Notes: generated by a model not told the origin, from the sequence alone. A stretch of DNA of 64,000 nucleotides from Brevibacillus formosus (GCF_003013405.1 NZ_PXZL01000013.1:1-64000); one strand, 5' to 3'; shown: positions 18,046 through 26,653, counted from the first letter of the stretch. Numbers and translations: made by a program.

Positions 18046-18084
18046 ACCTCCTGCACATCATACTAAGTGCAAGGAGGTGTTTTT
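18046..18084 (+). terminator. Terminator-like hairpin whose 3' arm contains the next gene's RBS
   Basis: ACCTCCTGCAC (18046-18056) pairs with GTGCAAGGAGGT (18067-18078) with one bulged A, followed by GTTTTTG. AAGGAGG in the 3' arm is the Shine-Dalgarno of the gene starting at 18088, so the stem can both end the upstream transcript and mask that RBS on readthrough RNA. Confidence 0.7.
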
Positions 18085-18087
18085 GTT

Positions 18088-18711
18088 GTGAGACGAATAA
18101 GTAGGAGTATCATTGCTGTACTTCTGTTTGCCGGCTTGCTGACAGGGTGTTCGCCTAACAAAGAACAGGGCACCGAAGATCAGAACGGAAATCAGGCCAA
18201 ATTTGAATCTCTCGGAATTAATTTCCAAAACGATAACGTCGGTAGGGACAAAGGACCGGCAGCCATGATTAGCCAAAAGAGGGTTCATCAGCGAGAGCCG
18301 CAGCTCGTGAGGCACTTGGAAGGGCATGCGGAAAAGCTGCCCGGTGTAGCCGATATCAAGGTGTTAGCGTACAAGGATAACTTGATTGTAGGTGTGTTGC
18401 CAGTCGATACACCAAAGCCTGACGAAGTCAACCCGCGGCCGTCCATTCCGTATACGCCTGGAAAAATTGTGCGAGTCGATAATGGACATCCAGATTCACT
18501 GCACAGACGTGTTGTGGATCGGATGAGGTCACGCTTGCAGGCAGAAACACGCTTCAACATTTTGTACGTGTCTACCAATCGCGCTGTTTATGACCGGATT
18601 GCAGATTTGCATTCACGAATTACAAACGGAGAGCACATCAGTGACGAGGAGTTCCAAGTTTTGTTAAATGATATTGGATATACGGTCATTGGATATAATT
18701 TAGTGGATTGA
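18088..18711 (+). CDS. YhcN/YlaJ-family sporulation lipoprotein
   Basis: 207-residue lipoprotein. The signal peptide is SIIAVLLFAGLLTGC with a lipobox LTGC, so the mature protein should be anchored at Cys. The middle carries the family segment VRHLEGHAEKLPGVADIKVL followed by the beta strand LIVGVLPVD, and the C-terminal half contains DRMRSRLQAET. YhcN and YlaJ are found in the inner membrane of B. subtilis spores, so expression during sporulation is expected. GTG 18088 is the start because AAGGAGGTG lies nine bases before it. The RBS is within a strong hairpin. Confidence 0.85.
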   Translation: MRRISRSIIAVLLFAGLLTGCSPNKEQGTEDQNGNQAKFESLGINFQNDNVGRDKGPAAMISQKRVHQREPQLVRHLEGHAEKLPGVADIKVLAYKDNLIVGVLPVDTPKPDEVNPRPSIPYTPGKIVRVDNGHPDSLHRRVVDRMRSRLQAETRFNILYVSTNRAVYDRIADLHSRITNGEHISDEEFQVLLNDIGYTVIGYNLVD

Positions 18712-18713
18712 AA

Positions 18714-18747
18714 GAGCACCACCTGGACTCCCGGGTGGGCTTTTTGT
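18714..18747 (+). terminator. Probable terminator
   Basis: An imperfect GC-rich stem (GCACCACC against GGGTGGGC) is followed by TTTTTG, directly after the lipoprotein gene. Confidence 0.6.
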
Positions 18748-18833
18748 CGATTAAGGCTCAAATGGCAGGAGAATAGTTAGAAATGGGGAAATAGTCAAAG
18801 AAGAGCAGGAGAACGGCAAGGAGTGCACATTGT

Positions 18834-21800
18834 ATGATACCAATCCACATCCCTATATCCAAAATAACTCCTCCAGGACAGAAGCCATATGTCTTACGGC
18901 GACCTGCATTGGCAAAAAAATTACGCCTGTTGAAATATACGCAGCTTTGTCTCATTCATGCAGGGACAGGCTATGGCAAAACGACTTCTTTGGCTACATT
19001 TCTACATGATGAAGCACTGGCTGCTTCCTGGTATACCATTCAGGATGGAGACGATGCCCTGCTAGCGTTTGTCTTCTGTCTCGTCGAAAGCGTTCGTCAG
19101 GTTCATTCTGATTTTGGACAGGTATTGCGAGAGCAACTCAAGCGTATCACAGAACAAAGTCCGGTGCCCTCCATAGACAGTAAGGTATTGGTCGACTGGT
19201 TTGTCGGGGAATGCGTACAGCTTCAGGCTGACCACATACTCGTTTTGGACCATTACCAGCGAATTGAGAATGGTAGTGACGTCGATCGATTTGTTCAAAG
19301 GTTAGCCGAGGCTCTTCCACAAAAGGTCAAGCTGGTTATTTTAACGCGCTTTCGACCGAAATGGTCCACCCTCGACTTGTTGTCTGCAAGAGGAGAGTGT
19401 CTGGAGCTTACATCAAATGACCTTTCGTTTACACTGGAGGAGAGCGAGGCCTTTTATTCTGATCAATACGACATCACGCTGTCTGAAGAGGATTGGGGCC
19501 GAGTCGAAGAGGTGGCCCAAGGCTGGGTGATGGCTCTGCGGACTTTTGGTGAAATGGTAACGAGGGGACAGACGGTTTCTGACAGTCTGCGTGAGTTATC
19601 GCGATTGCTGCATTTGCTGGAAGTAGAAGTCTGGACACAGCTGGATGCAGGTATGCAGTGCTTTTTAATGGAGGCAGCGGTTCTCGAACAATTCGATTTG
19701 GAGGATTGCAAGCAAATACTTGGGGAAGGATGCATAGAACACCTGTTGGAAGCACAGCGTTGTAATCTATTTCTTCATGTCCAAGCAGGATCTCTTTATT
19801 CCTTTCATCCGCTTTTCCAGCGTCTTTTGTCTAGCAAGCTGGCTGCGAATCAAGCGACGTACGTACATGTCAATCAAAAGGCCGCAGGATGGTACAGACG
19901 TAAAGGGGACGAGGCAAAAGCTTTCGGGCGGTTGCGTCTCGTGGAGCAGTGGGAGGTGCTGGGTGAGTGGCTGTGCCAAGCATCAGAAAGGTTGCTCCAA
20001 GCAGGGAAGCTAGACTTTTTATACGAGTGGATAACGTTGTTACCTGAGCGCATCAAGTGCGAACAGCATTGGCTGTTGTTTTATCAGGGCGAAGTAGAAC
20101 GTTATCGCTGTCTATATGCGAAGGCTTTTTCTTCGTACGAGCAATTTTTGAAGCACTGTGAACAAAAGCAAGATCAAATCGGATTGTGCCGCGGGTTGGA
20201 AGGGCAAGCACGCGTTCATCTCGACAGCGTGCAAGGCGTCCGGGCAGAAGAACTGCTCAAGAGGGCGATTCAACTTTTGCCCCCGTTTGAGCAAGAGAAT
20301 GAGATGGCACCGAGGCTATACCGCTTGCTGGCAGAAATCTATACGAATCGCGGAGATGCCAAACAGGCGGCAGCTTGGTATGAACGGAGTCAGGAATTAG
20401 AGCAGCAGACGGAGGTTGAGCTGGAATCGCGCCTGTTGTTTCGTACTGGCCGATTGCAGTCCTCCATTCAGCTCTTGGAGAGTAAGTGGCAGGTAGAACA
20501 GAGGAAGCATCCTCCGTTGACCAGATCGTATCGGGAAACCTCTTTGCTGTTATCTTTCGTCTATGCATTGAATGGAGAATGGGAGCGAGGATGGGAATCT
20601 GCAGAAACTGCCATACAACTTGGGCGTGCAGCGCATTCACCTTTTGTAGAGGCGAATGGCTATGTTCGAAAAGCCCATGCGGCCCTGATCAGTCAAACTT
20701 TGCCTACGGACGAGATTCGCCAGCTTTATGAAAAAGGTTTGCAAATCATGGAGGAGCTCCAGTCGACACGCGGAAAGTCAGAAACGCTTCTGGGACTAAC
20801 CTTGCTTCATGCAAGAGAAAAGGCACTCGACCAAGCGCTTTTGTATGGCAACAGGGGGATACAAGAGACAGAGGCAATGCGCGACGACTGGTTAGGCAGT
20901 CTCGTACGTATGGCGATCGGGATTGCATATGCCAAATACGGGAAAGAAGAGGAAGCGTGGGCTACCTTTATCGATTGTGCCGACCGGCTTAGTCACTGCG
21001 GGGATAGCTACAGTGTCGTCATTTGCCAATTGTGGCTGAGCTTCTTGGCTTATCGCAAAAAACAATGGGATTTGTTTGTGCCTGCGGTGACGCAAGCGCT
21101 GTCCTTGATGAAGTCCGGTGAATATCAATTCCTTTTGCAGAGACCTACCCTGCTTACACCACATGATGTACAGCAGCTTATGCCGATTCTGATTGAGGCA
21201 GAGCGCCGAAAGGTATCGCCGGATTACGTCTCTCAGCTGTTAAATGATTTGGGCTTGCAAAACGTGACATTCCACCCCGGGTATACCCTTCGTATTCAGA
21301 CGCTGGGCGCTTTCCGTGTATGGTTGGGAGACCGGGAACTGAGCGAAAAGGCGTGGCAGCGTGGGACGGCCAAGCTGTTGTTTCAGCTTTTATTGACAAA
21401 GAGACATCATTTGTTAGCCCGGGAAGAAATCATGAACCGACTTTGGCCAGACAGTATCGAGGAAGCGGCCATTCGCGATTTTAAAGTGTCACTGAATGCA
21501 TTGAACAAAGCCCTTGAGCCAGATCGTGCTGCCAGAACAGACACATTCTTCATTCAACGCCATGGCAGCTCTTACGGTTTCAATCTGGCATCGGGCTACC
21601 ATATGGATGTCGAAGAGTTCGAGAAGCTCGTTACACTGGGCTTGGCAGAATCAGATCGGCGCCAGGGGGCCATCCTTTTGGAAAAAGGGCTTGCGTACTA
21701 CTTGGGTGATTACATGCCGGAATGCCGCTATGAGGATTGGTGTGTAGAAGAGCGAGAGAGAGTGCAGGCGCTGTTTTTACGCGGAGCAGAGAGGTTAGCT

Positions 21801-22040
21801 AAAATCATGCTAGAGGACGGGCAATTGGAAAAAACGATCCGTTGGTGTGAAGCGATTCTGCGGGTGGATGATTGCTGGGAGGAGTCGTACCGCTTACTTA
21901 TGACTGCGTATTATCAGCAGAATAATCGGACACAGGCAATCCGCTGGTATGAAAAATGTGTAGGAAAGCTAAGGGAGAACCTCGGTGTCGCGCCAATGCC
22001 TGCAACCATGGAGACTTACCTTCAAATTATCGAGAAGTAA
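18834..22040 (+). CDS. Large ATPase-TPR-BTAD transcriptional regulator
   Basis: 1068-residue regulator. The N-terminal part is a MalT-like STAND ATPase: Walker A GTGYGKT at 44-50 and a Walker B LVLDHYQ near 138, where the second acidic residue usual in this family (LDDYH) is His. A long middle region (about 380-800) is built of TPR-like helix pairs. The C-terminus (about 817-1068) is a winged-helix plus BTAD module (LRIQTLGAFRVWLGD, then AREEIMNRLWPDS) as in SARP/AfsR regulators, instead of the LuxR helix-turn-helix of MalT. AAGGAGTG precedes the ATG. It stands alone; its target and inducer are unknown. The His in Walker B may weaken ATP hydrolysis. Confidence 0.85.
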   Translation: MIPIHIPISKITPPGQKPYVLRRPALAKKLRLLKYTQLCLIHAGTGYGKTTSLATFLHDEALAASWYTIQDGDDALLAFVFCLVESVRQVHSDFGQVLREQLKRITEQSPVPSIDSKVLVDWFVGECVQLQADHILVLDHYQRIENGSDVDRFVQRLAEALPQKVKLVILTRFRPKWSTLDLLSARGECLELTSNDLSFTLEESEAFYSDQYDITLSEEDWGRVEEVAQGWVMALRTFGEMVTRGQTVSDSLRELSRLLHLLEVEVWTQLDAGMQCFLMEAAVLEQFDLEDCKQILGEGCIEHLLEAQRCNLFLHVQAGSLYSFHPLFQRLLSSKLAANQATYVHVNQKAAGWYRRKGDEAKAFGRLRLVEQWEVLGEWLCQASERLLQAGKLDFLYEWITLLPERIKCEQHWLLFYQGEVERYRCLYAKAFSSYEQFLKHCEQKQDQIGLCRGLEGQARVHLDSVQGVRAEELLKRAIQLLPPFEQENEMAPRLYRLLAEIYTNRGDAKQAAAWYERSQELEQQTEVELESRLLFRTGRLQSSIQLLESKWQVEQRKHPPLTRSYRETSLLLSFVYALNGEWERGWESAETAIQLGRAAHSPFVEANGYVRKAHAALISQTLPTDEIRQLYEKGLQIMEELQSTRGKSETLLGLTLLHAREKALDQALLYGNRGIQETEAMRDDWLGSLVRMAIGIAYAKYGKEEEAWATFIDCADRLSHCGDSYSVVICQLWLSFLAYRKKQWDLFVPAVTQALSLMKSGEYQFLLQRPTLLTPHDVQQLMPILIEAERRKVSPDYVSQLLNDLGLQNVTFHPGYTLRIQTLGAFRVWLGDRELSEKAWQRGTAKLLFQLLLTKRHHLLAREEIMNRLWPDSIEEAAIRDFKVSLNALNKALEPDRAARTDTFFIQRHGSSYGFNLASGYHMDVEEFEKLVTLGLAESDRRQGAILLEKGLAYYLGDYMPECRYEDWCVEERERVQALFLRGAERLAKIMLEDGQLEKTIRWCEAILRVDDCWEESYRLLMTAYYQQNNRTQAIRWYEKCVGKLRENLGVAPMPATMETYLQIIEK

Positions 22041-22068
22041 AAGATCGCCCGCAAAGCGATCTTTTTTT
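22041..22068 (+). terminator. Terminator of the BTAD regulator
   Basis: AAGATCGC (22041-22048) pairs with GCGATCTT (22056-22063), followed by more T. Confidence 0.82.
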
Positions 22069-22088
22069 GTACATAGAGCAATGGCTGC

Positions 22089-22140
22089 TTGACAAAACTA
22101 GGAAGTATTCGTAATATAATCTTTGTACTGACCAGTCAGT
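22089..22140 (+). promoter_or_regulatory. Promoter and TetR-type operator of the export operon
   Basis: TTGACA (22089-22094) lies 17 bp from TAATAT (22112-22117) or 20 bp from TATAAT (22115-22120). A palindrome ACTGAC-CA-GTCAGT (22127-22140) covers the expected start site, which fits autorepression by the downstream TetR-family protein. Confidence 0.75.
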
Positions 22141-22167
22141 TCAAAAAATCGAAAGGGGACAGGAGTG

Positions 22168-22749
22168 ATGGCACCATCCAAAAAAGATCAAATTGCGAAT
22201 GGAGCGCTAACCGCATTTGCCCAATTGGGTTATAGCGAAACGACCATGGATGCAATCGCGGAAATGGCGCAGGTGGCAAAAGGAACACTCTATTATCACT
22301 TTTCCACAAAGGAAGAGCTATTTTTGTACGTGATAGAAAAAGGCGTGAAGATGCTGATTTACCATGTAGATAATGTAATACAAAATGAAGAGCTTTCCTT
22401 GGAGGATCGCATTCTGAATGTGCTGGATGAGCATCTTCGCTTCTTTTCCGAGAATCAAGATTTGTGTTTTCTGTTGCTGAGTGCCTTCTCAGGAGATGGG
22501 CAGCGCGACAGGATGGTTGGCAATCTGCTAGGTGGCTATTTCAGCACAATGGAGTCACACATGCTGGAACTTCAGCAGCAGGGGTATATTCGGGCGGATA
22601 TCGATATTCGCACACTTGCTTCCGCGTTGTTTGGTATGGTTGGTTTTACCGTACTTCGCAAGCAGTTTCGCAAAGAGCCAGTGAACAGTGCCGCAGATAA
22701 ACAGACGCTTCGTTATATGCTTTCAGGAATGTTTCAAAATAACGTCTAG
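22168..22749 (+). CDS. TetR-family transcriptional regulator
   Basis: 193-residue TetR-type repressor. The N-terminal helix-turn-helix is clear (ALTAFAQLGYSETTMDAIAE then VAKGTLYYHFSTKEELF) and the C-terminal ligand domain is of ordinary length. It is the first gene of an operon with an HlyD-type adaptor and an ABC-2 permease, and a TGAC/GTCA palindrome covers its promoter, so it probably represses itself and the exporter. The ATG at 22168 follows GGGGACAGGAG. The ligand is unknown; drug or lipid efflux is the usual role for such a set. Confidence 0.9.
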   Translation: MAPSKKDQIANGALTAFAQLGYSETTMDAIAEMAQVAKGTLYYHFSTKEELFLYVIEKGVKMLIYHVDNVIQNEELSLEDRILNVLDEHLRFFSENQDLCFLLLSAFSGDGQRDRMVGNLLGGYFSTMESHMLELQQQGYIRADIDIRTLASALFGMVGFTVLRKQFRKEPVNSAADKQTLRYMLSGMFQNNV

Positions 22750-22777
22750 AGAAACGTAAAACAAGAGGAGAAGACAG

Positions 22778-23968
22778 ATGAACAAACGTGCATGGATCGG
22801 TGTAGGTAGCTTTGTAGTCAGCATTGCAGTGCTTGGAACCGTATTGTTTGGTTCCAATGTGAGTAGCATGGCTGGTCAGAATACAACGAAATTAGCAGGT
22901 GTAATCGAGGGAACAGAGGTAGACCTCTCTTTTAAAATGGGCGGTTCCATCGAACAGCTCTCACTAAAAGAAGGAGACGAAGTAAAAGCAGGGCAAGTAG
23001 TTGCCACGCTAAGCAGCGCGGAAATCCTTGCGAAGAAAGAGCAGGCTGAAGCTGCTTACAAGCTCTCACTCGTCAGACTGGACCAGGCGAAAAAAGGAGT
23101 ATCAGTGACGGATAACTCCAGCAATGCTCAAGTCGACCAAGCAAAAGCAGCAGTCAACTCGGCGCAAGCGCAGCTTGACGCGAACAAAAATGGAGCCCGT
23201 TCAGAAGAAATTACACAGCTCAAAGCGAAATTACAAGCAGCACAAACTTCGAATCAAATTGCCGCGACAAATTTGGAGCGAATGAAAAAATTACTGGCGG
23301 AAGGTGCCGTTCCACAAGTGAAAGTGGAAGAGGCACAGATGCAAGCAGATAAAGCACAAGCGGAATTTAAGGCAGCAGAAGAACAGTTGAAAATGGCTCA
23401 AACTGGATCGCGCAAAGAGCAGGTCGATGCCGCACAAGCACAACTGGATCAAGCAAAAGCTGCATACAACCAAGCTGTAGCAGGGAGAGGTCAAGTAGGC
23501 TTGAAGGAGCTGGATGTTAAATCCGCAGAAGCGAACGTCATGCAGGCAAAAGGCGCCCTGGCAGAAATGGAAGCCTATGTGAACAACACCAAGCTGACAG
23601 CTCCAGTAGACGGTATTGTAAAATCAGTTGCCGTTCAAAAGGGAGAGCTGGTTTCGCAAGGCTTCACCGTCTTGACGATCCAAACGAAATCAGACAACTA
23701 TGTCAAATTTTATGTGAATGAATACATGCTCGCGAATGTGAAAACAGGCGATCAAGTGAAATTGTTTGTCCCAGCCCTGAACAGAGAAGTAGACGCCAAA
23801 GTAGTTACTGTAGCTCCTGCTGCTGACTTTGCCGTAAAAAAAGCGACACAAGAACTCGGTGATCGTGACATTCGTTCCTTCCAGGTGAAGCTGCTGGTGT
23901 CCGATCCGGAATTGCGTCCAGGCCTGACGGTTGAGTGGCAACTTGAAGGAGCTGGTAATGGTGAATAG
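22778..23968 (+). CDS. HlyD-family efflux adaptor protein
   Basis: 396-residue membrane-fusion type protein. An N-terminal membrane anchor (about 5-27) is followed by the first half of a biotinyl/lipoyl-like domain (VDLSFKMGGSIEQLSLKEGDEVKAGQVVATL). A long Ala/Gln/Lys-rich coiled-coil hairpin (about 85-250) with repeated QAxLDxAKAA heptads comes next, then the second lipoyl half (LTAPVDGIVKSVAVQKGELV) and a beta-barrel domain. It links the membrane permease to the outside layer of the envelope. The gene overlaps the permease gene by 11 bases. GAGGAGA precedes the start. Confidence 0.92.
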   Translation: MNKRAWIGVGSFVVSIAVLGTVLFGSNVSSMAGQNTTKLAGVIEGTEVDLSFKMGGSIEQLSLKEGDEVKAGQVVATLSSAEILAKKEQAEAAYKLSLVRLDQAKKGVSVTDNSSNAQVDQAKAAVNSAQAQLDANKNGARSEEITQLKAKLQAAQTSNQIAATNLERMKKLLAEGAVPQVKVEEAQMQADKAQAEFKAAEEQLKMAQTGSRKEQVDAAQAQLDQAKAAYNQAVAGRGQVGLKELDVKSAEANVMQAKGALAEMEAYVNNTKLTAPVDGIVKSVAVQKGELVSQGFTVLTIQTKSDNYVKFYVNEYMLANVKTGDQVKLFVPALNREVDAKVVTVAPAADFAVKKATQELGDRDIRSFQVKLLVSDPELRPGLTVEWQLEGAGNGE

Positions 23969-25136
23969 TTTCTCTCACCTGTTCTGGAGCGAATGGAAAA
24001 ATCTTTTTGCCAACAAAACCATTCGGAATATTCTCTTCCTCGTACCGCTGATTTATTTGACGATGTTCGGCTTTCTGTACAGTGAGAAAAAAGTAATGGA
24101 GATCCCGACTGTCATGGTGGATGCCGATCAAACCGAATTGAGTCGTGAGCTCTATCGCGCCTTTGAGGTCGATCATACATTTCGGATCACGTCGATCGTA
24201 GGAACAGAAGAAGAAGCAATGAAAATGGTTGACAAGGGCGAAGCAAATATCGCCCTGATCATTCCTGCTGGATTAGAAAAGGATGTGAAGGCTGGGAGAG
24301 AGGCAGAGGTATTGACTGTTATCGACGGCAGTAACATCATGATTTCGAATACGGCAGTTCGGGCAGCGAATACAGCGATTAAGTCTGTTTCAGCAGGAAC
24401 CACGCTGAAGAAGATGGAAGCACTTGGCGGCTGGGGAGAAGAAGGAAAAAACATGTTTACGGGTATCGACTATCGATACAGAGTGTTGTATAACCCGACC
24501 TTCAGTTATCTGTCCTTCATGGTATTCGGACTTGCAGGTACAGTGCTTCAGCAAGTACTGTTCCTAGGAATTGTATTGTCGGTTGCCCAACAAAAAGAAG
24601 AGGGCACTTGGAAAGATACACTCTCTCGCCATGGCTTCTTCGCGATTACAGCGAGCAAATTGTTGCCGTACTTTCTGGCAGGAACCCTCAACATGTTCCT
24701 GGCGTTTACACTGATGTTAAAAGGTTTCGATATCCCTTATTACGGAAGCACGTTTGACCTAATGCTACTGGCTACCATGTTTAACTTGGCGGTGTTGGCT
24801 ATCGGTTATGCCATCTCCTTTGTATCCGGCAGCCAGCTCCAAGCCACTCAGATCGGGATGATGATTGCCGTACCTTCTTTCATGCTATCGGGTTACACAT
24901 GGCCACTGATGTCGATGCCAACCGGGATTGCTGCGATTGCAAAATCTTTGCCGCTGACCTATTTCCTCGATGGTGTCAGAGAAATTTTGACGAAGGGACA
25001 CGGGCTGTCAGCAGTCATGGATGACTTTATGGTTCTCGGTTTCATGACACTCATTGGGTTGTTCGCAGCCTATGTCATTTATTTGTTGCAGATAAGGAAA
25101 ATGAAGGGGAAAGTAAGAGAACAAACGGCGGCATAA
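23958..25136 (+). CDS. ABC-2 type transporter permease
   Basis: 392-residue permease of the ABC-2 (YhgE/YbhS-like) group. The first membrane helix (IRNILFLVPLIYLTMFGFLY) is followed by a large extracytoplasmic domain (about 45-180) and then five helices in the C-terminal half. The ATG at 23958 has GAAGGAG upstream and lies inside the end of the HlyD gene, so translation is coupled. No ATP-binding subunit is encoded in the operon or nearby, so the permease must borrow an ATPase from elsewhere or work differently. A terminator-like hairpin follows. Confidence 0.88.
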   Translation: MVNSFSHLFWSEWKNLFANKTIRNILFLVPLIYLTMFGFLYSEKKVMEIPTVMVDADQTELSRELYRAFEVDHTFRITSIVGTEEEAMKMVDKGEANIALIIPAGLEKDVKAGREAEVLTVIDGSNIMISNTAVRAANTAIKSVSAGTTLKKMEALGGWGEEGKNMFTGIDYRYRVLYNPTFSYLSFMVFGLAGTVLQQVLFLGIVLSVAQQKEEGTWKDTLSRHGFFAITASKLLPYFLAGTLNMFLAFTLMLKGFDIPYYGSTFDLMLLATMFNLAVLAIGYAISFVSGSQLQATQIGMMIAVPSFMLSGYTWPLMSMPTGIAAIAKSLPLTYFLDGVREILTKGHGLSAVMDDFMVLGFMTLIGLFAAYVIYLLQIRKMKGKVREQTAA

Positions 25137-25146
25137 ATGTAAGAAT

Positions 25147-25180
25147 TTGGCTGCGCCAAAGCTATGGCGTAGCCTTATTT
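25147..25180 (+). terminator. Probable terminator of the export operon
   Basis: GGCTGCGCCA and TGGCGTAGCC form a near-perfect stem around AAGCTA; the T tract is weak (TTATTTG). Confidence 0.6.
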
Positions 25181-25299
25181 GTGTTTACATGCATCTTGAT
25201 TGGCAGGCAGGTTGTATAAAAATAACCCTTGTGTAATAAATAATCTTTCCTTTATACTTATTTTAAAAAAGGCAGATTCTTCAACGCTAGGGGGATTTT

Positions 25300-25812
25300 A
25301 TGTCAGCGACTCATCTAAAGCAATTGTGCGAGGAGACATACACCAAGTTGAAAAAGGTCAGCATGGAAGTGGAACGTTTTTTGAATCAGGTTACCTTATC
25401 TGCTCTAGTATCCGCGTCAGGTGATCCTGAAGAATTTGAAACGTATTACCGTAACTATCTTTCCGACTTGCGCCACCTTTTAGTCTACTGCGAAAATGCA
25501 TATGAAAGGCTGGGAGTATCACTCCGGCGCGCACGATTCCATGAGGAGTTTGCCGAAGAAGTATTGTATCAGGTATACCATACCTGTATAAATAACTTCT
25601 ACTATCCCAAAGGCGAGGTCTATGAAGAAGATGGGCGGTTGGCCTATACGGGTCAGGATTGTATCATTTTCCGCAAGCAGGTAGTCCCTGAGTTGCAGCA
25701 ATTGACCTTGTCTCTATCCAGAGTGTTCGAACAGATGCGTAATGATCTTCAATATTACGAGACAGACTACATTGCGAAAAAAAGTATGCAAATAGAAAAA
25801 GCACAGGCCTAA
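25300..25812 (+). CDS. ypuI: YpuI-family protein (DUF3907)
   Basis: 170-residue cytoplasmic protein recognised as YpuI/DUF3907 from the conserved run YLSDLRHLLVYCENAYERLG, then FAEEVLYQVYHTCINNFYYP and DGRLAYTGQDCIIF, ending in a helical region with YETDYIAKK. The length is close to the B. subtilis protein. No biochemical function is known to me for the family. It has a GGGGG ribosome binding site and a terminator of its own. It lies next to sinI but on the opposite strand. Confidence 0.85.
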   Translation: MSATHLKQLCEETYTKLKKVSMEVERFLNQVTLSALVSASGDPEEFETYYRNYLSDLRHLLVYCENAYERLGVSLRRARFHEEFAEEVLYQVYHTCINNFYYPKGEVYEEDGRLAYTGQDCIIFRKQVVPELQQLTLSLSRVFEQMRNDLQYYETDYIAKKSMQIEKAQA

Positions 25813-25828
25813 TAAGCCTGTGTTTTTC
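25800..25828 (+). terminator. Terminator of ypuI
   Basis: ACAGGCCTAATAAGCCTGT forms a short stem-loop (ACAGGC with GCCTGT) followed by GTTTTTCTTT; it overlaps the stop codon. Confidence 0.75.
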
Positions 25829-25911
25829 TTTGGGTTCCCGATCAGGGATGAACCGTGATGGAAGTCCTATCATTTATGAAAGTGTAGCGTAATGGATAAT
25901 AGCTGTTTACA

Positions 25912-26073
25912 TTATGCTTCGAAAGAATCAGTTTTCTCCTCGTTAAAAGAGGGAGGAGAGTTCACGAGAAAAAAACGAATTTCCTCAATGGATAATCCCA
26001 TTTTTCGTGCTGTAAGGATTAAATCGATCCATTCCTTATCTAGGAGATCTTTAGGAGACGGAGTGGTTTTCAT
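25912..26073 (-). CDS. sinI: SinI-like antirepressor
   Basis: 53-residue protein matching the SinI dimerisation segment: LDKEWIDLILTARKMGLS followed by IEEIRFFL, against LDQEWVELMVEAKEA and PEEIRKYL in B. subtilis SinI. SinI binds SinR through this helical pair and removes it from DNA, which releases matrix genes. The ATG (26073) is preceded by AAGGAGGGTAAAAGGGG. The gene lies downstream of sinR on the same strand with 190 bases and a hairpin between them, the reverse of the B. subtilis sinI-sinR order. Its own control region is not obvious; no perfect Spo0A box was seen. The tail after the hook is short and acidic. Confidence 0.85.
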   Translation of the reverse strand: MKTTPSPKDLLDKEWIDLILTARKMGLSIEEIRFFLVNSPPSFNEEKTDSFEA

Positions 26074-26219
26074 GTTAGTTCCCCTTTTACCCTCCTTTTG
26101 TAAAAACAAATAAATTACCCAAAAAATGGTAGATAGGTAAAAAGCTTATATCAGAAATGATACTTAATTCAGTTTCATATGTAAATCTAGTATTTGTGAC
26201 TTTTGTTTTAAATTCATGC

Positions 26220-26255
26220 AAAAAAAATTATAAGCCACCACTATATCAGTGCTGG
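26220..26255 (-). terminator. Possible terminator between sinR and sinI
   Basis: On the minus strand CCAGCAC and GTGGTGG pair with one mismatch (26255-26235), and a run of eight T follows (26227-26220) after about eight bases. TATAAT also occurs in this spacer, so it could instead hold a sinI promoter. Confidence 0.45.
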
Positions 26256-26263
26256 CAACAATG

Positions 26264-26593
26264 TTATTTATGTCGATTTAACCGCCATTTATTGTACTCC
26301 AAAAACTCTCGAAACTGTTCTTTACTTACCCCGGATTTCATAGCCTCTTCGATCAGCTTGTACCATTCTTCATCAACATTCTCGCTTGAAGGAATATCTT
26401 TATCCTGAAGCAATGTGTCTACTGTCACATTTAATACTAGTGCGATTTTCTCAAGAAATTGAATAGAAGGATTTCGCTGAATGCCGCGCTCGATTGAGCT
26501 CAGATAAGACTTGGCGACACCAGCGCGTTCAGCTAAATCAGAAAGAGAAAGGCCTTTGTCTATTCTAAGCTGCTGTATACGCGAGCCGATCAT
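26264..26593 (-). CDS. sinR: SinR-like master repressor of biofilm genes
   Basis: 109-residue protein close to B. subtilis SinR over its full length. The N-terminal Xre-type helix-turn-helix has IDKGLSLSDLAERAGVAKSY and LSSIERGIQRNPSIQFLEKI. The C-terminal SinI-binding/oligomerisation part has DEEWYKLIEEAMKSGVSKEQ and FREFLEY. SinR represses exopolysaccharide and matrix operons by binding GTTCTYT sites. Such sites lie in the adjacent intergenic region before a polysaccharide operon transcribed the other way. AAAGGGGTGG precedes the ATG. A standard promoter is visible upstream. Confidence 0.93.
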   Translation of the reverse strand: MIGSRIQQLRIDKGLSLSDLAERAGVAKSYLSSIERGIQRNPSIQFLEKIALVLNVTVDTLLQDKDIPSSENVDEEWYKLIEEAMKSGVSKEQFREFLEYNKWRLNRHK

Positions 26594-26624
26594 GTAATAG
26601 CCACCCCTTTAAATCTCTTCGTTT

Positions 26625-26653
26625 ATTATAACGTCAATATAGCTGAAACACAA
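26625..26653 (-). promoter_or_regulatory. Promoter of sinR
   Basis: Reading the minus strand, TTGTGT (26653-26648), 17-bp spacer, TATAAT (26630-26625), about 32 bases before the ATG. Confidence 0.6.
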
